Shown here: positions 17,300 through 26,805 of the stretch, one piece after another
Layout: every line of letters begins with the position of its first letter
Position numbering within the stretch: the stretch's first letter is position 1
NCBI GenBank assembly: GCA_020442465.1
Contig: JAGRJY010000006.1
Span: forward strand, 83,938 to 117,298
Length of the DNA stretch: 33,361 bases
Direction of reading: 5' to 3'
From: Lysobacterales bacterium
GTDB taxonomy: Bacteria > Pseudomonadota > Gammaproteobacteria > Xanthomonadales > Xanthomonadaceae
Translations under genes and position numbers: made by a program
The notes under the pieces: model-generated
The model's input: the letters and a program-made list of their open reading frames with translations, nothing else
The model's database searches: none
What the model was told of the DNA's origin: nothing

Positions 17300-18670
17300 C
17301 TAGGCGCCGCGCTTCTTCACGATGAGCATGGCCAGCTCCATCGACTGCTCGTAGTTCAGCCGCGGATCGACACTGGAAAGGTAAGCGCGCTCCAGGTCGC
17401 GCTCGGTCAGCTCACGCGCCCCGCCCAGACATTCGGTCACGTCTTCCCCGGTGAGCTCCAGATGCACGCCGCCCAAGCGCGTGCCAGCCGCCGCGTGCAC
17501 ATCGAACGCCGCATCCAACTCGCCGAGGATGTTCTCGAAGCGGCGGGTCTTGTAACCGTTGCTGGTGCTCTCGGTGTTGCCGTGCATAGGATCGGCCACC
17601 CACAGCACGCGGCGCCCCTCACGTTTGACGCATTCCAAAAGGGGCGGTAGAGCAGTTTCGATCTTCGCCCGGCCCATGCGATGAATCAGCGTCAGCCGCC
17701 CCGGCTCATCATGCGGATTCAGCGCATCGACGAGCCTGATCAATTGCTCAGGCGTGACACTGGGCCCGACCTTCACCGCGATGGGATTGCGCACACCGCG
17801 CAGGTACTCGACGTGGGCGCCCTGCACGTCGGCCGTACGCATACCGATCCACGGGAAGTGCGTCGACAGATTGAACCAGCCCCACTGTCTGGGAACCTGG
17901 CGTGTCAGACCTTGTTCGTATCGCAGCAGCAGCGCCTCGTGCGACGTGAAGAACTCGACCCGGTTCAAATTGTGGATGGACTCACCGGACAGCGTTTCCA
18001 TGAAGCGCACGGCGTCGCCGATCGCATCCACGCGGCGCTGGTACTCCTGCGCGAGCGGCGAATGGGCTACCCAGGCGAGATCCCAGTATTCCGGATGATG
18101 AAGATCCGCGAACCCGCCATCGATCAAGGAGCGCACGAAGTTCATCGTCATGGCCGAGCGCGAATGACCCTCGATCATGCGTCGCGGATCGGGAGTTCGC
18201 GATTCGGGGGTGAACTCAGGCGCGTTGATCAAGTCACCGCGGTAGCTGGGCAAGCTGACGCCGTCGCGCGTCTCGAGATCCGCGGAACGCGGCTTGGCGT
18301 ACTGACCTGCAAACCGGCCCACGCGCACTACCGGCAGCCGCAGTCCGTGCACCAGCACGACGCTCATCTGCAGCAGCACCTTGAGGCGATTGGAGATCAA
18401 CCCGGACTCGCAATCCTTGAAACTTTCGGCACAGTCACCGCCCTGGAGGAGAAAGCGTTTGCCCTCCTGCGCTTCGGCCAGTTGGCGTCGCAGCGCCAAC
18501 ACTTCCCAGGACGTGACGAGCGGGGGCAGCCTCGCCAGCTCCGCCTCTGCGGCAGCCAATGCGCCCGCATCGGGATACTGCGGTTGTTGCAGTGCTTCGC
18601 GGTTCAGCCAGCTCTCCGGAGCCCAGGCTTCCGGCAGGTGGACGGGTTGCGGACCTTGCTCATTGGCCAT
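17300..18670 (-). CDS. 3-deoxy-7-phosphoheptulonate synthase, class II
   Basis: First step of the shikimate pathway: phosphoenolpyruvate plus erythrose 4-phosphate give DAHP. The 456 residues belong to the class II (plant-like) enzymes, not the E. coli AroF/G/H type. Motifs: FLLQGGDCAESF (metal-binding Cys), RVGRFAGQYAKPRS, EGHSRSAMTMNF, LIHRMGRAKI, WVADPMHGNT and GGVHLELTGEDVTECLGG. The ATG at 18670 begins MANEQGPQPVHLPEAWAPESW; an ATG at 18700 is also possible, and neither has a clear Shine-Dalgarno sequence. It lies downstream of dsbB on the same strand, separated by a strong hairpin. Confidence 0.95.
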   Translation of the reverse strand: MANEQGPQPVHLPEAWAPESWLNREALQQPQYPDAGALAAAEAELARLPPLVTSWEVLALRRQLAEAQEGKRFLLQGGDCAESFKDCESGLISNRLKVLLQMSVVLVHGLRLPVVRVGRFAGQYAKPRSADLETRDGVSLPSYRGDLINAPEFTPESRTPDPRRMIEGHSRSAMTMNFVRSLIDGGFADLHHPEYWDLAWVAHSPLAQEYQRRVDAIGDAVRFMETLSGESIHNLNRVEFFTSHEALLLRYEQGLTRQVPRQWGWFNLSTHFPWIGMRTADVQGAHVEYLRGVRNPIAVKVGPSVTPEQLIRLVDALNPHDEPGRLTLIHRMGRAKIETALPPLLECVKREGRRVLWVADPMHGNTESTSNGYKTRRFENILGELDAAFDVHAAAGTRLGGVHLELTGEDVTECLGGARELTERDLERAYLSSVDPRLNYEQSMELAMLIVKKRGA

Positions 18671-18721
18671 GGCGGCATATCGTATGGTGCGGTGCATCAA
18701 CCGATGATGCCATAGCTATCC

Positions 18722-18744
18722 CCGCGCGCAACCGTTGCGCGCGG
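18722..18744 (-). terminator. Strong GC hairpin between dsbB and the DAHP synthase gene
   Basis: Perfect 10-base arms (CCGCGCGCAA and TTGCGCGCGG) with a 3-base loop lie five bases after the dsbB stop. No T tract follows on either strand, so it is either a T-less terminator, an mRNA-stability element or an operator for the downstream gene. Confidence 0.45.
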
Positions 18745-18749
18745 AACCT

Positions 18750-19262
18750 TCAACCCCGCCGCGGTTGGCGCAGAGAAACCCAAGCGAAGCCCAGCCCCAT
18801 CGCCAGATACCAGACGAGCGTCCAACTCGGCATGCTCAGACCGAGAAACGTCCAGTCGACGACCGCGCATTCGCCCGATCCGTTCAGCACTTTGTCCACG
18901 ACGGTGCGGAAGGGAAACGCTTCGAGCATGTAGTCCAGCGGCAGCGACGTGCACGCGGGCACTTCGTCCGCCGGAAGGTTCTGCAGGTAGATGTGACGGC
19001 CCGCGACCGCGACGCCCGCCGCGCCGCCGAGCGCGACGATTCCCGCATACATGACGCGCACAGGCCTTGACCTCGGGCCGTGAAGCATCGCCAGCAAGAA
19101 CCCAGCGCCCATCACCATGAAGGCCACGCGCTGAAGAATGCACAAGGGACAAGGGTTGTAGTACAGGACGTGCTGCGCGTAGAGCGCATAGCCGAGCAGC
19201 CCGGCGCAGCACAGGAAGCCGATTGCCGCCTGCGCACGGTACGACCAATTCAACGGGTTCAT
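18750..19262 (-). CDS. dsbB: Disulfide bond formation protein DsbB
   Basis: Inner-membrane quinone reductase that reoxidises periplasmic DsbA. The 170 residues contain four hydrophobic segments (about 10-30, 44-61, 70-88 and 145-164). Both periplasmic cysteine pairs are present: Cys38/Cys41 in NPCPLC and Cys104/Cys132 (VPACTSLP and SGECAVVDW). The ATG at 19262 has AGGAGAG seven bases upstream; an earlier in-frame start at 19295 would overlap the rplQ terminator. It is the first gene after the ribosomal supercluster and probably has its own promoter or depends on read-through. Confidence 0.95.
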   Translation of the reverse strand: MNPLNWSYRAQAAIGFLCCAGLLGYALYAQHVLYYNPCPLCILQRVAFMVMGAGFLLAMLHGPRSRPVRVMYAGIVALGGAAGVAVAGRHIYLQNLPADEVPACTSLPLDYMLEAFPFRTVVDKVLNGSGECAVVDWTFLGLSMPSWTLVWYLAMGLGFAWVSLRQPRRG

Positions 19263-19289
19263 CTGCGAAGCTCTCCTGGAAACTTGGCC

Positions 19290-19322
19290 GTCCAAAACGA
19301 AAAACCCCGGACATGCCGGGGT
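19290..19322 (-). terminator. Rho-independent terminator after rplQ
   Basis: On the minus strand a CCCCGG/CCGGGG stem (19305-19310 with 19316-19321, 5-base loop) is followed by TTTTTCGTTTT. It lies 25 bases past the rplQ stop and marks the end of the alpha operon. Confidence 0.88.
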
Positions 19323-19346
19323 CTTTCGACAACCAATCGCGCGAAA

Positions 19347-19727
19347 TTACTCCTCAGCGCTGGCCGAAGCCGGACGATCGAGCAGTTCGACGTAGGCCAT
19401 CGGCGCATTGTCGCCATCACGGAAGCCGCACTTCAGGATTCGCACGTAGCCGCCGGGACGGCTGGCGAAGCGAGGACCGAGCTCGACGAAGAGCTTCCCG
19501 ACCGCTTCCTTGTCGCGCAGACGCGAGAACGCGAGGCGACGATTGGCCACGCCATCCTTCTTGGCCAGCGTGATCAGCGGCTCGGCCACGCGACGAAGTT
19601 CTTTCGCCTTCGGCACAGTGGTGCGGATGAGTTCGTGCTTGATCAGCGAAGCGGCCATGTTGCGGAACATGGCGTTTCGGTTCGAGCTGTTGCGGTTGAA
19701 TTTGCGACCGGACTTCTGGTGACGCAT
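19347..19727 (-). CDS. rplQ: 50S ribosomal protein L17
   Basis: Large-subunit protein near the peptide exit tunnel. The 126 residues begin [24 protein letters not shown], the conserved L17 start, and include the usual [21 protein letters not shown]. Length matches E. coli (127). It is the last gene of the alpha operon, followed by a rho-independent terminator. It is separated from rpoA by an unusually long 163 bases containing a perfect hairpin. Confidence 0.98.
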   Translation of the reverse strand: MRHQKSGRKFNRNSSNRNAMFRNMAASLIKHELIRTTVPKAKELRRVAEPLITLAKKDGVANRRLAFSRLRDKEAVGKLFVELGPRFASRPGGYVRILKCGFRDGDNAPMAYVELLDRPASASAEE

Positions 19728-19856
19728 GAGTTGGGTTCCTTCAAACGTTGAATCTGGCTTTGTTGATGTCTTCCTGACGCAACATTATTGGTCTTGTATT
19801 CCGGCCCGACGATCCGTGTCGGCTTCCGGGGAAGTCGGGCGAACCCGCTTCCTGGC

Positions 19857-19881
19857 GGCCGAGGATGCTAACGCCTCGGCC
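19857..19881 (-). repeat. Perfect hairpin in the rpoA-rplQ gap
   Basis: Arms GGCCGAGG (19857-19864) and CCTCGGCC (19874-19881) with a 9-base loop lie 9 bases after the rpoA stop. No T tract follows. A second, weaker stem (CCGAC/GTCGG) lies further downstream at about 19805-19822. A role as mRNA-processing or partial-termination site between rpoA and rplQ is inferred. Confidence 0.45.
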
Positions 19882-19890
19882 TTGGGGGCA

Positions 19891-20886
19891 TCAGCCCATC
19901 ATGCCTTGCTGCAAACCCGCCGGCGGCCAGTTTTCAAGCCGCATGCCAAGAGAAAGGCCACGCTGGGCGAGCACTTCCTTGATCTCGGTGAGCGACTTCT
20001 TGCCGAGATTCGGGGTCTTCAACAGCTCAACTTCGGTACGCTGGATCAGATCACCGATGTAGTAGATGTTCTCGGCCTTGAGGCAGTTCGCCGAACGCAC
20101 CGTCAACTCGAGATCGACGATCGGACGCAACAGCACCGGGTCGACGCCGGCAGGCGTTGGCTTGGAGGTACCACGATCACCGCGCGAGAAGTCGCCGAAC
20201 ACCGAAAGCTGGTCGGTCAGGATATCCGCCGCCGTCCGCACTGCTTCCTCTGCATCGATCGTACCGTTGGTTTCAATGTCCAGCACGAGCTTGTCGAGGT
20301 CGGTGCGCTGTTCCACGCGAGCCGATTCCACTTCGTAGGCCACGCGACGAACCGGACAGAAGGAGGCGTCCAGCATCAGGCGGCCGATGGCGCGCGACTC
20401 TTCTTCGGGGTTGCGACGCGAAGCGGCCGGCTGGTAACCGAATCCGCGCTCGACCTTGATCCGCATATTGAGTGCGGTGTCCTTGGTCAGATGGCAGATC
20501 AAGTGCTCGGGGTTGACGATCTCGACGTTGTGGTCGGTCTTGATGTCGGCAGCGGTGACATCGCCCGGGCCCTGCTTGACTAGCGACAGGGTGGCCGAAT
20601 CCACGTTGTGCATGCGGATCGCGACGTCCTTCAGATTGAGCAGGACTTCGAGAACGTCTTCCTGCAGGCCTTCCACCGTCGTGTACTCATGCAGCACGCC
20701 GTCGATTTCGACTTCAGTGATGGCGAAGCCGGGGATCGAGGAAAGCAGGATGCGACGCAGCGCATTGCCCAAGGTATGGCCGTAGCCCCGCTCAAGCGGT
20801 TCGACGATCACCTTCGCACGGTTGGGGGACACACGTTCGATGCCGATGCCGCGCGGGCGCAGCACCTGGTTGGCAGACACGGACAT
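19891..20886 (-). CDS. rpoA: RNA polymerase alpha subunit
   Basis: Alpha subunit (331 residues; 329 in E. coli) that dimerises to nucleate RNA polymerase assembly. The N-terminal domain contains [26 protein letters not shown], and the C-terminal domain (about 250-331) contains the UP-element/activator-binding segment with [14 protein letters not shown] and [19 protein letters not shown]. The ATG at 20886 begins [13 protein letters not shown] with GGAGTCTCCCGA upstream; the open frame continues upstream through rpsD sequence but is not supported. It follows rpsD by 17 bases. Confidence 0.98.
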   Translation of the reverse strand: MSVSANQVLRPRGIGIERVSPNRAKVIVEPLERGYGHTLGNALRRILLSSIPGFAITEVEIDGVLHEYTTVEGLQEDVLEVLLNLKDVAIRMHNVDSATLSLVKQGPGDVTAADIKTDHNVEIVNPEHLICHLTKDTALNMRIKVERGFGYQPAASRRNPEEESRAIGRLMLDASFCPVRRVAYEVESARVEQRTDLDKLVLDIETNGTIDAEEAVRTAADILTDQLSVFGDFSRGDRGTSKPTPAGVDPVLLRPIVDLELTVRSANCLKAENIYYIGDLIQRTEVELLKTPNLGKKSLTEIKEVLAQRGLSLGMRLENWPPAGLQQGMMG

Positions 20887-20903
20887 TCGGGAGACTCCGT
20901 TGA

Positions 20904-21530
20904 TTACTTCGAGTACAGCTCGACGATCAGCGCTTCGTTGATGTCGGTGGGCAAGTCGGAACGTTCCGGCATCGCCTTGAACACACCACTGAACTTCTTC
21001 GCGTCGACTTCGATCCACGCCGGGGCGAGATCCATCTCCTGCGAGAGGGTCATCGACTCCTGCACGCGCAGCTGACGCTGTGCTTTCTCAGTCAAGCTGA
21101 TCACATCACCCGCCTTGACCTGGTACGAAGGCAGGTTCACAGGCTTGCCGTTGACCGACACACCGCGGTGCGACACCAGCTGGCGTGCCTGCGGCCGGGT
21201 GACGGCAAAACCCATGCGATAAACCACATTGTCGAGACGCGACTCAAGAAGCTGCAGCAACGATTCGCCGGTATTGCCCTTCTTCGACGAAGCCTTCTTG
21301 TAGTAGTTGCGGAACTGACGTTCGAGCAAACCGTAGATGCGCTTCACCTTCTGCTTTTCGCGCAGCTGGACGGCGTAATCAGACAGCTTGCCTTTACGCG
21401 CTGCACCATGTTGACCGGGCTTTTGCTCCAGCTTGCACTTGGAGTCGATGGCCCGGGCCGGGCTCTTGAGGCTCAGATCCGCGCCTTCACGGCGGGCGAG
21501 TTTGCAGGTGGGGCCGATATAACGTGCCAT
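20904..21530 (-). CDS. rpsD: 30S ribosomal protein S4
   Basis: Primary 16S rRNA-binding protein (208 residues; 206 in E. coli) that starts 30S body assembly and in E. coli represses the alpha operon. The start [19 protein letters not shown] and the S4 RNA-binding domain ([29 protein letters not shown]) are intact. Only one cysteine is in the N-terminal region, so it is the zinc-free type. It is preceded by rpsK (11-base gap) and followed by rpoA. Confidence 0.98.
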   Translation of the reverse strand: MARYIGPTCKLARREGADLSLKSPARAIDSKCKLEQKPGQHGAARKGKLSDYAVQLREKQKVKRIYGLLERQFRNYYKKASSKKGNTGESLLQLLESRLDNVVYRMGFAVTRPQARQLVSHRGVSVNGKPVNLPSYQVKAGDVISLTEKAQRQLRVQESMTLSQEMDLAPAWIEVDAKKFSGVFKAMPERSDLPTDINEALIVELYSK

Positions 21531-21541
21531 GGTTCAGTTCC

Positions 21542-21934
21542 TCAGACGCGCCGCTTCTTCGGCGGACGGCAGCCGTTGTGCGGGATCGGCGTGACGTCGA
21601 TGATGTTGGTGACCTTGTAACCGCAGGCGTTCAGAGAACGCACGGCGGACTCGCGACCCGGACCGGGACCCTTGATGCGAACCTCAAGCGTCTTGAGGCC
21701 GTAATCGAGAGCGACCTTGCCAGCCTTCTCGGCAGCAACCTGCGCAGCAAACGGGGTCGACTTGCGTGAGCCGCGGAAGCCCGCGCCGCCCGAAGTGGCC
21801 CACGAGAGCGCGTTGCCCTGGCGGTCGGTAATGGTCACGATCGTATTGTTGAAAGAAGCGTGTACGTGCGCGATGCCGTCGGTGACGACGCGCTTGATCT
21901 TCTTCTTGGTCTTGGCAGCAGCCGGCTTGCTCAT
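21542..21934 (-). CDS. rpsK: 30S ribosomal protein S11
   Basis: Platform protein near the mRNA exit and E-site (130 residues; 129 in E. coli). It shows the conserved [39 protein letters not shown] and terminal [16 protein letters not shown]. In E. coli the Asn-Gly in this tail forms isoaspartate, and the NG is present here. It lies 12 bases after rpsM and 11 before rpsD. Confidence 0.98.
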   Translation of the reverse strand: MSKPAAAKTKKKIKRVVTDGIAHVHASFNNTIVTITDRQGNALSWATSGGAGFRGSRKSTPFAAQVAAEKAGKVALDYGLKTLEVRIKGPGPGRESAVRSLNACGYKVTNIIDVTPIPHNGCRPPKKRRV

Positions 21935-21946
21935 GGCAGCGAATCC

Positions 21947-22303
21947 TTACTTCTTGATCGGCTTGCGCGGACCCTTTCGGGTGCGGGCATTGGTACGGGT
22001 GCGCTGGCCGCGAAGCGGCAGGCCACGGCGATGACGCAGACCGCGATAGCAACCGAGGTCCATCAGGCGCTTGATGCTGATGCCGACTTCGCGGCGCAGG
22101 TCGCCTTCAACCACGTACTTCGCGACTTCAGCGCGCAGCCGCTCTACTTCCGGCTCGGAAAGGTCGCGAATCTTGGTCGAGGCAACGACGCCAGCGGCAT
22201 CGCATACCTTCTTGGAACGGGTACGGCCGATGCCGTAGATGCTCTGCAATCCCACCCAGACATGCTTCTGGACGGGAAGATTGACACCGGCAATGCGTGC
22301 CAT
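21947..22303 (-). CDS. rpsM: 30S ribosomal protein S13
   Basis: Head protein contacting the P-site tRNA and the 50S subunit through its basic C-terminal tail. The 118 residues match E. coli exactly in length. Start [30 protein letters not shown], and C-terminus [32 protein letters not shown]. As first gene of the alpha block it follows a 194-base gap after secY with no rpmJ. The sequence GGAG lies upstream of the ATG (22303). Confidence 0.98.
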   Translation of the reverse strand: MARIAGVNLPVQKHVWVGLQSIYGIGRTRSKKVCDAAGVVASTKIRDLSEPEVERLRAEVAKYVVEGDLRREVGISIKRLMDLGCYRGLRHRRGLPLRGQRTRTNARTRKGPRKPIKK

Positions 22304-22343
22304 GTGTGGTCTCCGAAATCAAAAATTGCGCAGTGAACTAGCA

Positions 22344-22372
22344 ATGATACAACGGCTTCGATGGTAAATAAA
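22344..22372 (-). promoter_or_regulatory. Candidate promoter upstream of rpsM
   Basis: On the minus strand TTTATT (22372-22367) and TATCAT (22349-22344) are separated by 17 bases, with the predicted start about 35 bases before the rpsM ATG in an AT-rich pocket. Both hexamers deviate from consensus, so activity is uncertain. Confidence 0.4.
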
Positions 22373-22378
22373 CCCCGT

Positions 22379-22432
22379 GGGCGCGAAACTCCGCGTTCGC
22401 CCAGGAGCGGCACGGGTGTGTGGTGCCCGTGC
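22379..22432 (-). repeat. Two stem-loops in the secY-rpsM gap
   Basis: A perfect 7-base stem (GCACGGG at 22410-22416 with CCCGTGC at 22426-22432) and a second bulged stem (GGGCG at 22379-22383 with CGCCC at 22398-22402) lie just after secY. They could be a partial terminator or part of an alpha-operon leader bound by S4. A T-rich stretch (GGGGTTTATTT on the minus strand) follows the second stem. Confidence 0.45.
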
Positions 22433-22497
22433 TCTGGCGTTGTCGGTACCGGTCTCGCCCTCCGCCTCAAGGCAGAAGGAGCAATCCCGCCTGCCGA

Positions 22498-23850
22498 CTA
22501 TCCGCGCGCGAAGCTGCCGCGCGAACCGCCCTTCAGGTTGGCTTTCTTCATCAGGCTGTCGTACTGATGTGACATCAGGTGAGCCTGGATCTGCGCCGTG
22601 AAGTCCATGACCACGACGACCACAATCAGCAGGGATGTACCGCCGAAGTAGAACGGAACCCCCCACTGTGCCTGCATGATGTTGGGAAGCAGGCATACTG
22701 CAACAAGGTAGAGCGCACCTGCGCCCGTCAATCGGGTCAGCACGCCGTCAATGTATTCGGCAGTCGCTTTGCCGGGTCGAATGCCGGGAATGAGCGCACC
22801 CGACTTCTTCAAATTCTCGGCATTCTCCTGGGCGTTGAAGACGAGCGCCGTGTAGAAGAACGCGAAGCCGATGATCATCGCCCCGTAGAGAACCATGTGC
22901 AGCGGCTCGGTCGGTGACAGGGCATTGGAAATCTGCTGCAGCCAACGCGCATCGGAGGCCGAGCTGAACCAGCTGGAGGCGGTCGCCGGAAACATGATGA
23001 GGCTCGACGCAAAAATCGGCGGAATGACACCCGACATGTTGATCTTGAGCGGCAAGTACGACGTCTGATTCATGTAAGCCTGACGGCCGCCCTGCCGCCG
23101 GGCATAGTTCACGGTGATGCGGCGCTGACCGCGTTCCATGAAGACGACGAATGCGGTGACAAGCAGCACGATGGCGAAGACCAGGATCACGCTCAGCGGG
23201 CCGAGTTCGCCGTTGCGAGCCAACTCGAGGGTGCCGAACACTGCCCGTGGAAGCCCCGCGACGATTCCCGCGAAGATGATCAGTGAGATTCCGTTTCCGA
23301 TGCCTCGCTCGGTGACCTGCTCACCCAGCCACATCAGGAACAAGGTGCCCGCAGTGAGCGATACCATGGCCGTCATGACGAAGCCCGGCCCCGGGTTGTA
23401 GACGATCGGCGTGCCGCCACCCGACTGCTGCAGTGCCACGGCCACACCCATGGCCTGGAATGCAGCCAGCAACACCGTTCCATAGCGCGTGTATTGGGTA
23501 ATCTTGCGCCGACCGGACTCACCTTCCTTTCGCAGAGCCATCAGGCCCGGGAAGATGTGCGACCCCAACTGGATGATGATGGATGCCGAAATGTACGGCA
23601 TCACGTTGAGCGCGAAGATGCTGAACCGCTCCAGCGCGCCGCCCGAAAACATGTTGAACAGGTCGACGATGGTGCCGCCCTGCTGATCCATGAACCGAGT
23701 CATAGCCGCCGGATCGACACCCGGCACCGGAATATACGTTCCGATCCGGAAAACGATCAGCGCTCCGAGCACGAACAACAGTCGCTGGCGGAGCTCGGTC
23801 AACTTGCCGATCCCTGCCAGCGCCTTACCCGAGTTGGGGGCTTGGGCCAC
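22498..23850 (-). CDS. secY: Preprotein translocase subunit SecY
   Basis: Central channel subunit of the Sec translocon in the inner membrane (450 residues; 443 in E. coli). Ten hydrophobic helices are visible, with typical segments [13 protein letters not shown] near the start, a plug region, and the cytoplasmic loop [17 protein letters not shown]. The C-terminus ends in [14 protein letters not shown], the usual SecY tail. It starts 3 bases after the rplO stop, so it is tightly coupled to the spc block, as in most bacteria. Confidence 0.98.
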   Translation of the reverse strand: MAQAPNSGKALAGIGKLTELRQRLLFVLGALIVFRIGTYIPVPGVDPAAMTRFMDQQGGTIVDLFNMFSGGALERFSIFALNVMPYISASIIIQLGSHIFPGLMALRKEGESGRRKITQYTRYGTVLLAAFQAMGVAVALQQSGGGTPIVYNPGPGFVMTAMVSLTAGTLFLMWLGEQVTERGIGNGISLIIFAGIVAGLPRAVFGTLELARNGELGPLSVILVFAIVLLVTAFVVFMERGQRRITVNYARRQGGRQAYMNQTSYLPLKINMSGVIPPIFASSLIMFPATASSWFSSASDARWLQQISNALSPTEPLHMVLYGAMIIGFAFFYTALVFNAQENAENLKKSGALIPGIRPGKATAEYIDGVLTRLTGAGALYLVAVCLLPNIMQAQWGVPFYFGGTSLLIVVVVVMDFTAQIQAHLMSHQYDSLMKKANLKGGSRGSFARG

Positions 23851-23853
23851 GAC

Positions 23854-24288
23854 TTACTCCACCCGACCGCCGGCGGCCTCAATGGCTGCCTTCGCTCCAG
23901 CCGTCGCAGTGATGCCCTTGAGCACCACGGCGCGTGCGATTTCGCCCTTCTTCACGACCTTCGCGAACTTTGCGGTGGACGGAACAAGCTTGGCGGCACG
24001 CAGTGCAGCGAAGTCAATTTCGCTGGCTTCGATCAGTTCGAGCTTGTAGAGCAGCACTTCGGCCGTGTCAGCGGCCATCCGCGAACGAAAGCCGACCTTC
24101 GGCAAGCGCCGCTGCAGCGGCATCTGGCCACCTTCGAATCCGGCCTTCACCTTGCCCTTGCCGGCGCGGGCGTACTGACCCTTGTGACCGCGGCCACAGG
24201 TCTTGCCAAGGCCGGAACCCATTCCGCGACCAACGCGTACGCGCTCCTTACGGGCACCTTCGGCGGGCTTGAGATCATTGAGACGCAT
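23854..24288 (-). CDS. rplO: 50S ribosomal protein L15
   Basis: Late-assembly large-subunit protein (144 residues, as in E. coli). The Gly-rich basic N-terminus ([26 protein letters not shown]) and [17 protein letters not shown] are diagnostic. It follows rpmD by 22 bases and precedes secY by 3. Confidence 0.98.
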   Translation of the reverse strand: MRLNDLKPAEGARKERVRVGRGMGSGLGKTCGRGHKGQYARAGKGKVKAGFEGGQMPLQRRLPKVGFRSRMAADTAEVLLYKLELIEASEIDFAALRAAKLVPSTAKFAKVVKKGEIARAVVLKGITATAGAKAAIEAAGGRVE

Positions 24289-24310
24289 GTCGAAACTCCT
24301 TCTCGGCCGA

Positions 24311-24499
24311 TTACTGCTCGACCCGAACCAGGTAGTAAACCTGATTGATCAGACCACGCACGCTAGGGCTGTCTTTGAGCTCGCGTACATCATTGAGCTT
24401 GTTCAGGCCAAGTGCCTTCACCGAGAGGCGATGGCGGGCCTGAGTACCCCGAAGGCCCTTCACCAGACGGACCTTGATCGTTTTTTCGCTCTTAGCCAT
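24311..24499 (-). CDS. rpmD: 50S ribosomal protein L30
   Basis: Small large-subunit protein (62 residues; 59 in E. coli). Conserved parts are [27 protein letters not shown] and the C-terminal [15 protein letters not shown]. The ATG at 24499 lies inside the end of rpsE (8-base overlap), so translation is coupled; an in-frame start two codons earlier is less likely. Confidence 0.96.
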   Translation of the reverse strand: MAKSEKTIKVRLVKGLRGTQARHRLSVKALGLNKLNDVRELKDSPSVRGLINQVYYLVRVEQ

Positions 24500-24998
24500 G
24501 AGCAAGCTCCTCGACCTTCTTGCCGCGCTTCGCAGCGATCTGCGACGGCGAATTCATTGCTTCGAGACCCTTGAGCGTGGCGCGCACCAGATTGATCGGA
24601 TTGCGCGAACCAACGGCCTTGGCGAGGATGTTCTTGACGCCAACGGCCTCAAGTACAGCGCGCATGGCACCACCGGCGATGACGCCAGTACCTTCCGATG
24701 CAGGCTGCATGAACACGCGCGCTGCACCGTGACGCGCCTTGATCGGATACCAAAGCGTTCCGTTGTTCAGTTCGACGTTGATCATGGCGCGCCGCGCATA
24801 CTCCATCGACTTCTGGATGGCCACCGGCACTTCGCGCGCCTTGCCATAGCCGAAACCGACTTTGCCTGCTCCGTCGCCGACCACAGTCAGCGCAGTAAAG
24901 GTGAACTGGCGTCCACCCTTGACCGTCTTGGAGACGCGATTGACGGCAATCAGCTTCTCCAGCATCCCATCGCTGTTCTCGCGATCATTGGTGCTCAT
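24492..24998 (-). CDS. rpsE: 30S ribosomal protein S5
   Basis: Protein of the 30S decoding region involved in fidelity and mRNA unwinding (168 residues; 167 in E. coli). Seen are [21 protein letters not shown], the spectinomycin-loop region, [19 protein letters not shown], and [26 protein letters not shown]. It follows rplR after 68 bases, one of the larger gaps in the cluster. Confidence 0.98.
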   Translation of the reverse strand: MSTNDRENSDGMLEKLIAVNRVSKTVKGGRQFTFTALTVVGDGAGKVGFGYGKAREVPVAIQKSMEYARRAMINVELNNGTLWYPIKARHGAARVFMQPASEGTGVIAGGAMRAVLEAVGVKNILAKAVGSRNPINLVRATLKGLEAMNSPSQIAAKRGKKVEELAHG

Positions 24999-25066
24999 GA
25001 TTGACTTCCCATTGCTTACGGCATTCGCCGCTTATGATTGTGGTTTAGGCGTAACTGACAGCTCGC

Positions 25067-25420
25067 TTAGAACTGCAAGCCACCCTCGCGAGCAGCGTCG
25101 GCCAGAGCCTTGACGCGCCCGTGAAAACGATAGCCGGAACGATCGAAGGCCACCGTCTCGACGCCGGCCGCTTTGGCGCGCTCAGCGACGAGCTTTCCGA
25201 CGCGCGCAGCAGCTTCGAGATTCTTCGTACCCTTGAGGCCATCGCGAACATCGGCCTGAAGGGTAGACGCCGCAGCAATGACGGTGGAGCCGTCTGCGGT
25301 GAAGACCTGGGCATAAATGTGCTGACCCGAACGCAACACGGACAGGCGCGGAACAGCAAGCTTGCGGATGTGTGCACGCGTCTTCTTGGCACGACGCAGG
25401 CGAGCGACTTTCTTTTCCAT
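25067..25420 (-). CDS. rplR: 50S ribosomal protein L18
   Basis: 5S rRNA-binding protein of the central protuberance (117 residues, as in E. coli). Motifs: [32 protein letters not shown] and the terminal [26 protein letters not shown]. It follows rplF by 50 bases. Confidence 0.98.
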   Translation of the reverse strand: MEKKVARLRRAKKTRAHIRKLAVPRLSVLRSGQHIYAQVFTADGSTVIAAASTLQADVRDGLKGTKNLEAAARVGKLVAERAKAAGVETVAFDRSGYRFHGRVKALADAAREGGLQF

Positions 25421-25470
25421 GACTCTCTTGACCTCTTGGACAGCTGAAGGTTTGCTGGACTTGGCCAGAC

Positions 25471-25998
25471 TTATGCCTTCTTGGCTTCCTTCATGATGAT
25501 CTTCTCGCCCGCATAGCGGACACCCTTACCCTTGTACGGCTCCGGCGGACGGAAACCGCGGATCTTCGCGGCAACCTGACCTACGCTCTGCTTGTCGGCA
25601 CCCTTGATCAGAATCTCGGTTTGCGTCGGGGTCTCGATCGTCACACCTTCCGGCGCCTGAAACACGACGGGATGAGAGAAACCGAGTGACAGGTTGAGAT
25701 CCTTACCGCTCATGGATGCACGATAGCCAACGCCCACCAGCTCAAGCTTGCGCTCGAAACCCTGTGAAACACCGGCGATCATGTTGGCGAGAATGGCCCG
25801 CACGGTGCCTGCCATCGGGATCGAATCCGCATTCGCCGCTTCGACCTTGGCTTCCGCACCTTCGATGCTGACCGAAATGGTGGTCGGCTTGGCGAGGTTG
25901 AGCGTGCCCTTGGGCCCCTTGACTGCAACGTTGGTGTCGGTGACCGTCACGTCGACGCCCTTGGGCAGAGCGACCGGCTTTTTTGCTACACGAGACAT
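25471..25998 (-). CDS. rplF: 50S ribosomal protein L6
   Basis: Two-domain protein near the factor-binding site (175 residues; 177 in E. coli). The start [17 protein letters not shown] and the C-terminal signature [29 protein letters not shown] are intact. The frame is open up to 26037, but only the ATG at 25998 gives the family N-terminus and the short 13-base gap to rpsH. Confidence 0.98.
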   Translation of the reverse strand: MSRVAKKPVALPKGVDVTVTDTNVAVKGPKGTLNLAKPTTISVSIEGAEAKVEAANADSIPMAGTVRAILANMIAGVSQGFERKLELVGVGYRASMSGKDLNLSLGFSHPVVFQAPEGVTIETPTQTEILIKGADKQSVGQVAAKIRGFRPPEPYKGKGVRYAGEKIIMKEAKKA

Positions 25999-26011
25999 GC
26001 GACGGCTCCTA

Positions 26012-26407
26012 TCAGGCAACCAGGCAGATGACTTCACCGCCCACGCCCTCGGCGCGAGCTCGGCTGTCAGTCATGATGCCTTTCGAAGTAGAAATGATTG
26101 CAACGCCCAAGCCACCGAGAATCTTCGGGAGTTCGTCCTTTCCGCGATACTTGCGGAGGCCGGAGCGCGATACGCGCTCAAGCCTGTCGATGACCGGCTT
26201 GCCCTGGTAATACTTGAGCGCAATCTCAAGAACAGGCTTTGCACCGCCCTGGGCGACGTTGACGTCAGCGATGTAGCCCTCGTCCTTCAGAACGTTGGCG
26301 ATGGCGACCTTGACCTTCGACGAAGGCATCCGTACCGCCTGCTTTCCGACCGCAAGCGCATTCTTGATGCGCACCAGCATGTCGGCAATGGGATCAGTCA
26401 TGCTCAT
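26012..26407 (-). CDS. rpsH: 30S ribosomal protein S8
   Basis: Primary 16S rRNA binder of the platform (131 residues; 130 in E. coli) and in E. coli the repressor of the spc operon. Seen are [33 protein letters not shown], and the terminal [20 protein letters not shown] lies eight bases before the ATG at 26407. It is preceded by an AT-rich 76-base gap after rpsN; the rplX-rplE gap that holds the S8 target in E. coli is only 11 bases here. Confidence 0.98.
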   Translation of the reverse strand: MSMTDPIADMLVRIKNALAVGKQAVRMPSSKVKVAIANVLKDEGYIADVNVAQGGAKPVLEIALKYYQGKPVIDRLERVSRSGLRKYRGKDELPKILGGLGVAIISTSKGIMTDSRARAEGVGGEVICLVA

Positions 26408-26483
26408 GGTTTGTTTCCTGTCTTAACTCAGCACCGATATCCGAAATCAGAAAACCCAACTTCGAAACGATTGTGTATCTGGA

Positions 26484-26789
26484 TTACCAGCTAGCCTTGC
26501 GCAGCCCCGGCACGTCGCCGCGCATGGTGGCTTCACGAAGCTTGTTGCGACACAGGCCAAACTTCCGGTAGACGCCACGCGGACGCCCGGACAGTTCACA
26601 GCGGTTGCGCTGCCGTACCGGCGACGAATCGCGCGGCAGCTTCTGCAGGGCCGCCTGGGCCTCAGCCTTCTCGTCGTAGGACGCGGTCTGGCTGGAAATG
26701 ATCTGCTTCAGCGCATCGCGCTTGGCCGCATACTTCTTCGCGAGCTTCGCCCGCTTGATCTCGCGGTTCACCATGCAAGTCTTGGACAT
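26484..26789 (-). CDS. rpsN: 30S ribosomal protein S14
   Basis: 30S head protein (101 residues, the long zinc-free type found in E. coli; there are no CxxC pairs). Start [28 protein letters not shown] and end [39 protein letters not shown] fit the family. The frame continues upstream into rplE, but the ATG at 26789 is the only start giving the family N-terminus. Confidence 0.97.
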   Translation of the reverse strand: MSKTCMVNREIKRAKLAKKYAAKRDALKQIISSQTASYDEKAEAQAALQKLPRDSSPVRQRNRCELSGRPRGVYRKFGLCRNKLREATMRGDVPGLRKASW

Positions 26790-26805
26790 GTCTATTCCTC
26801 GAGAA

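Noticed and set aside
22304..22497. rpmJ (L36) between secY and rpsM
   Set aside because: No small frame here encodes the L36 pattern of a short basic cysteine-containing protein on the minus strand.
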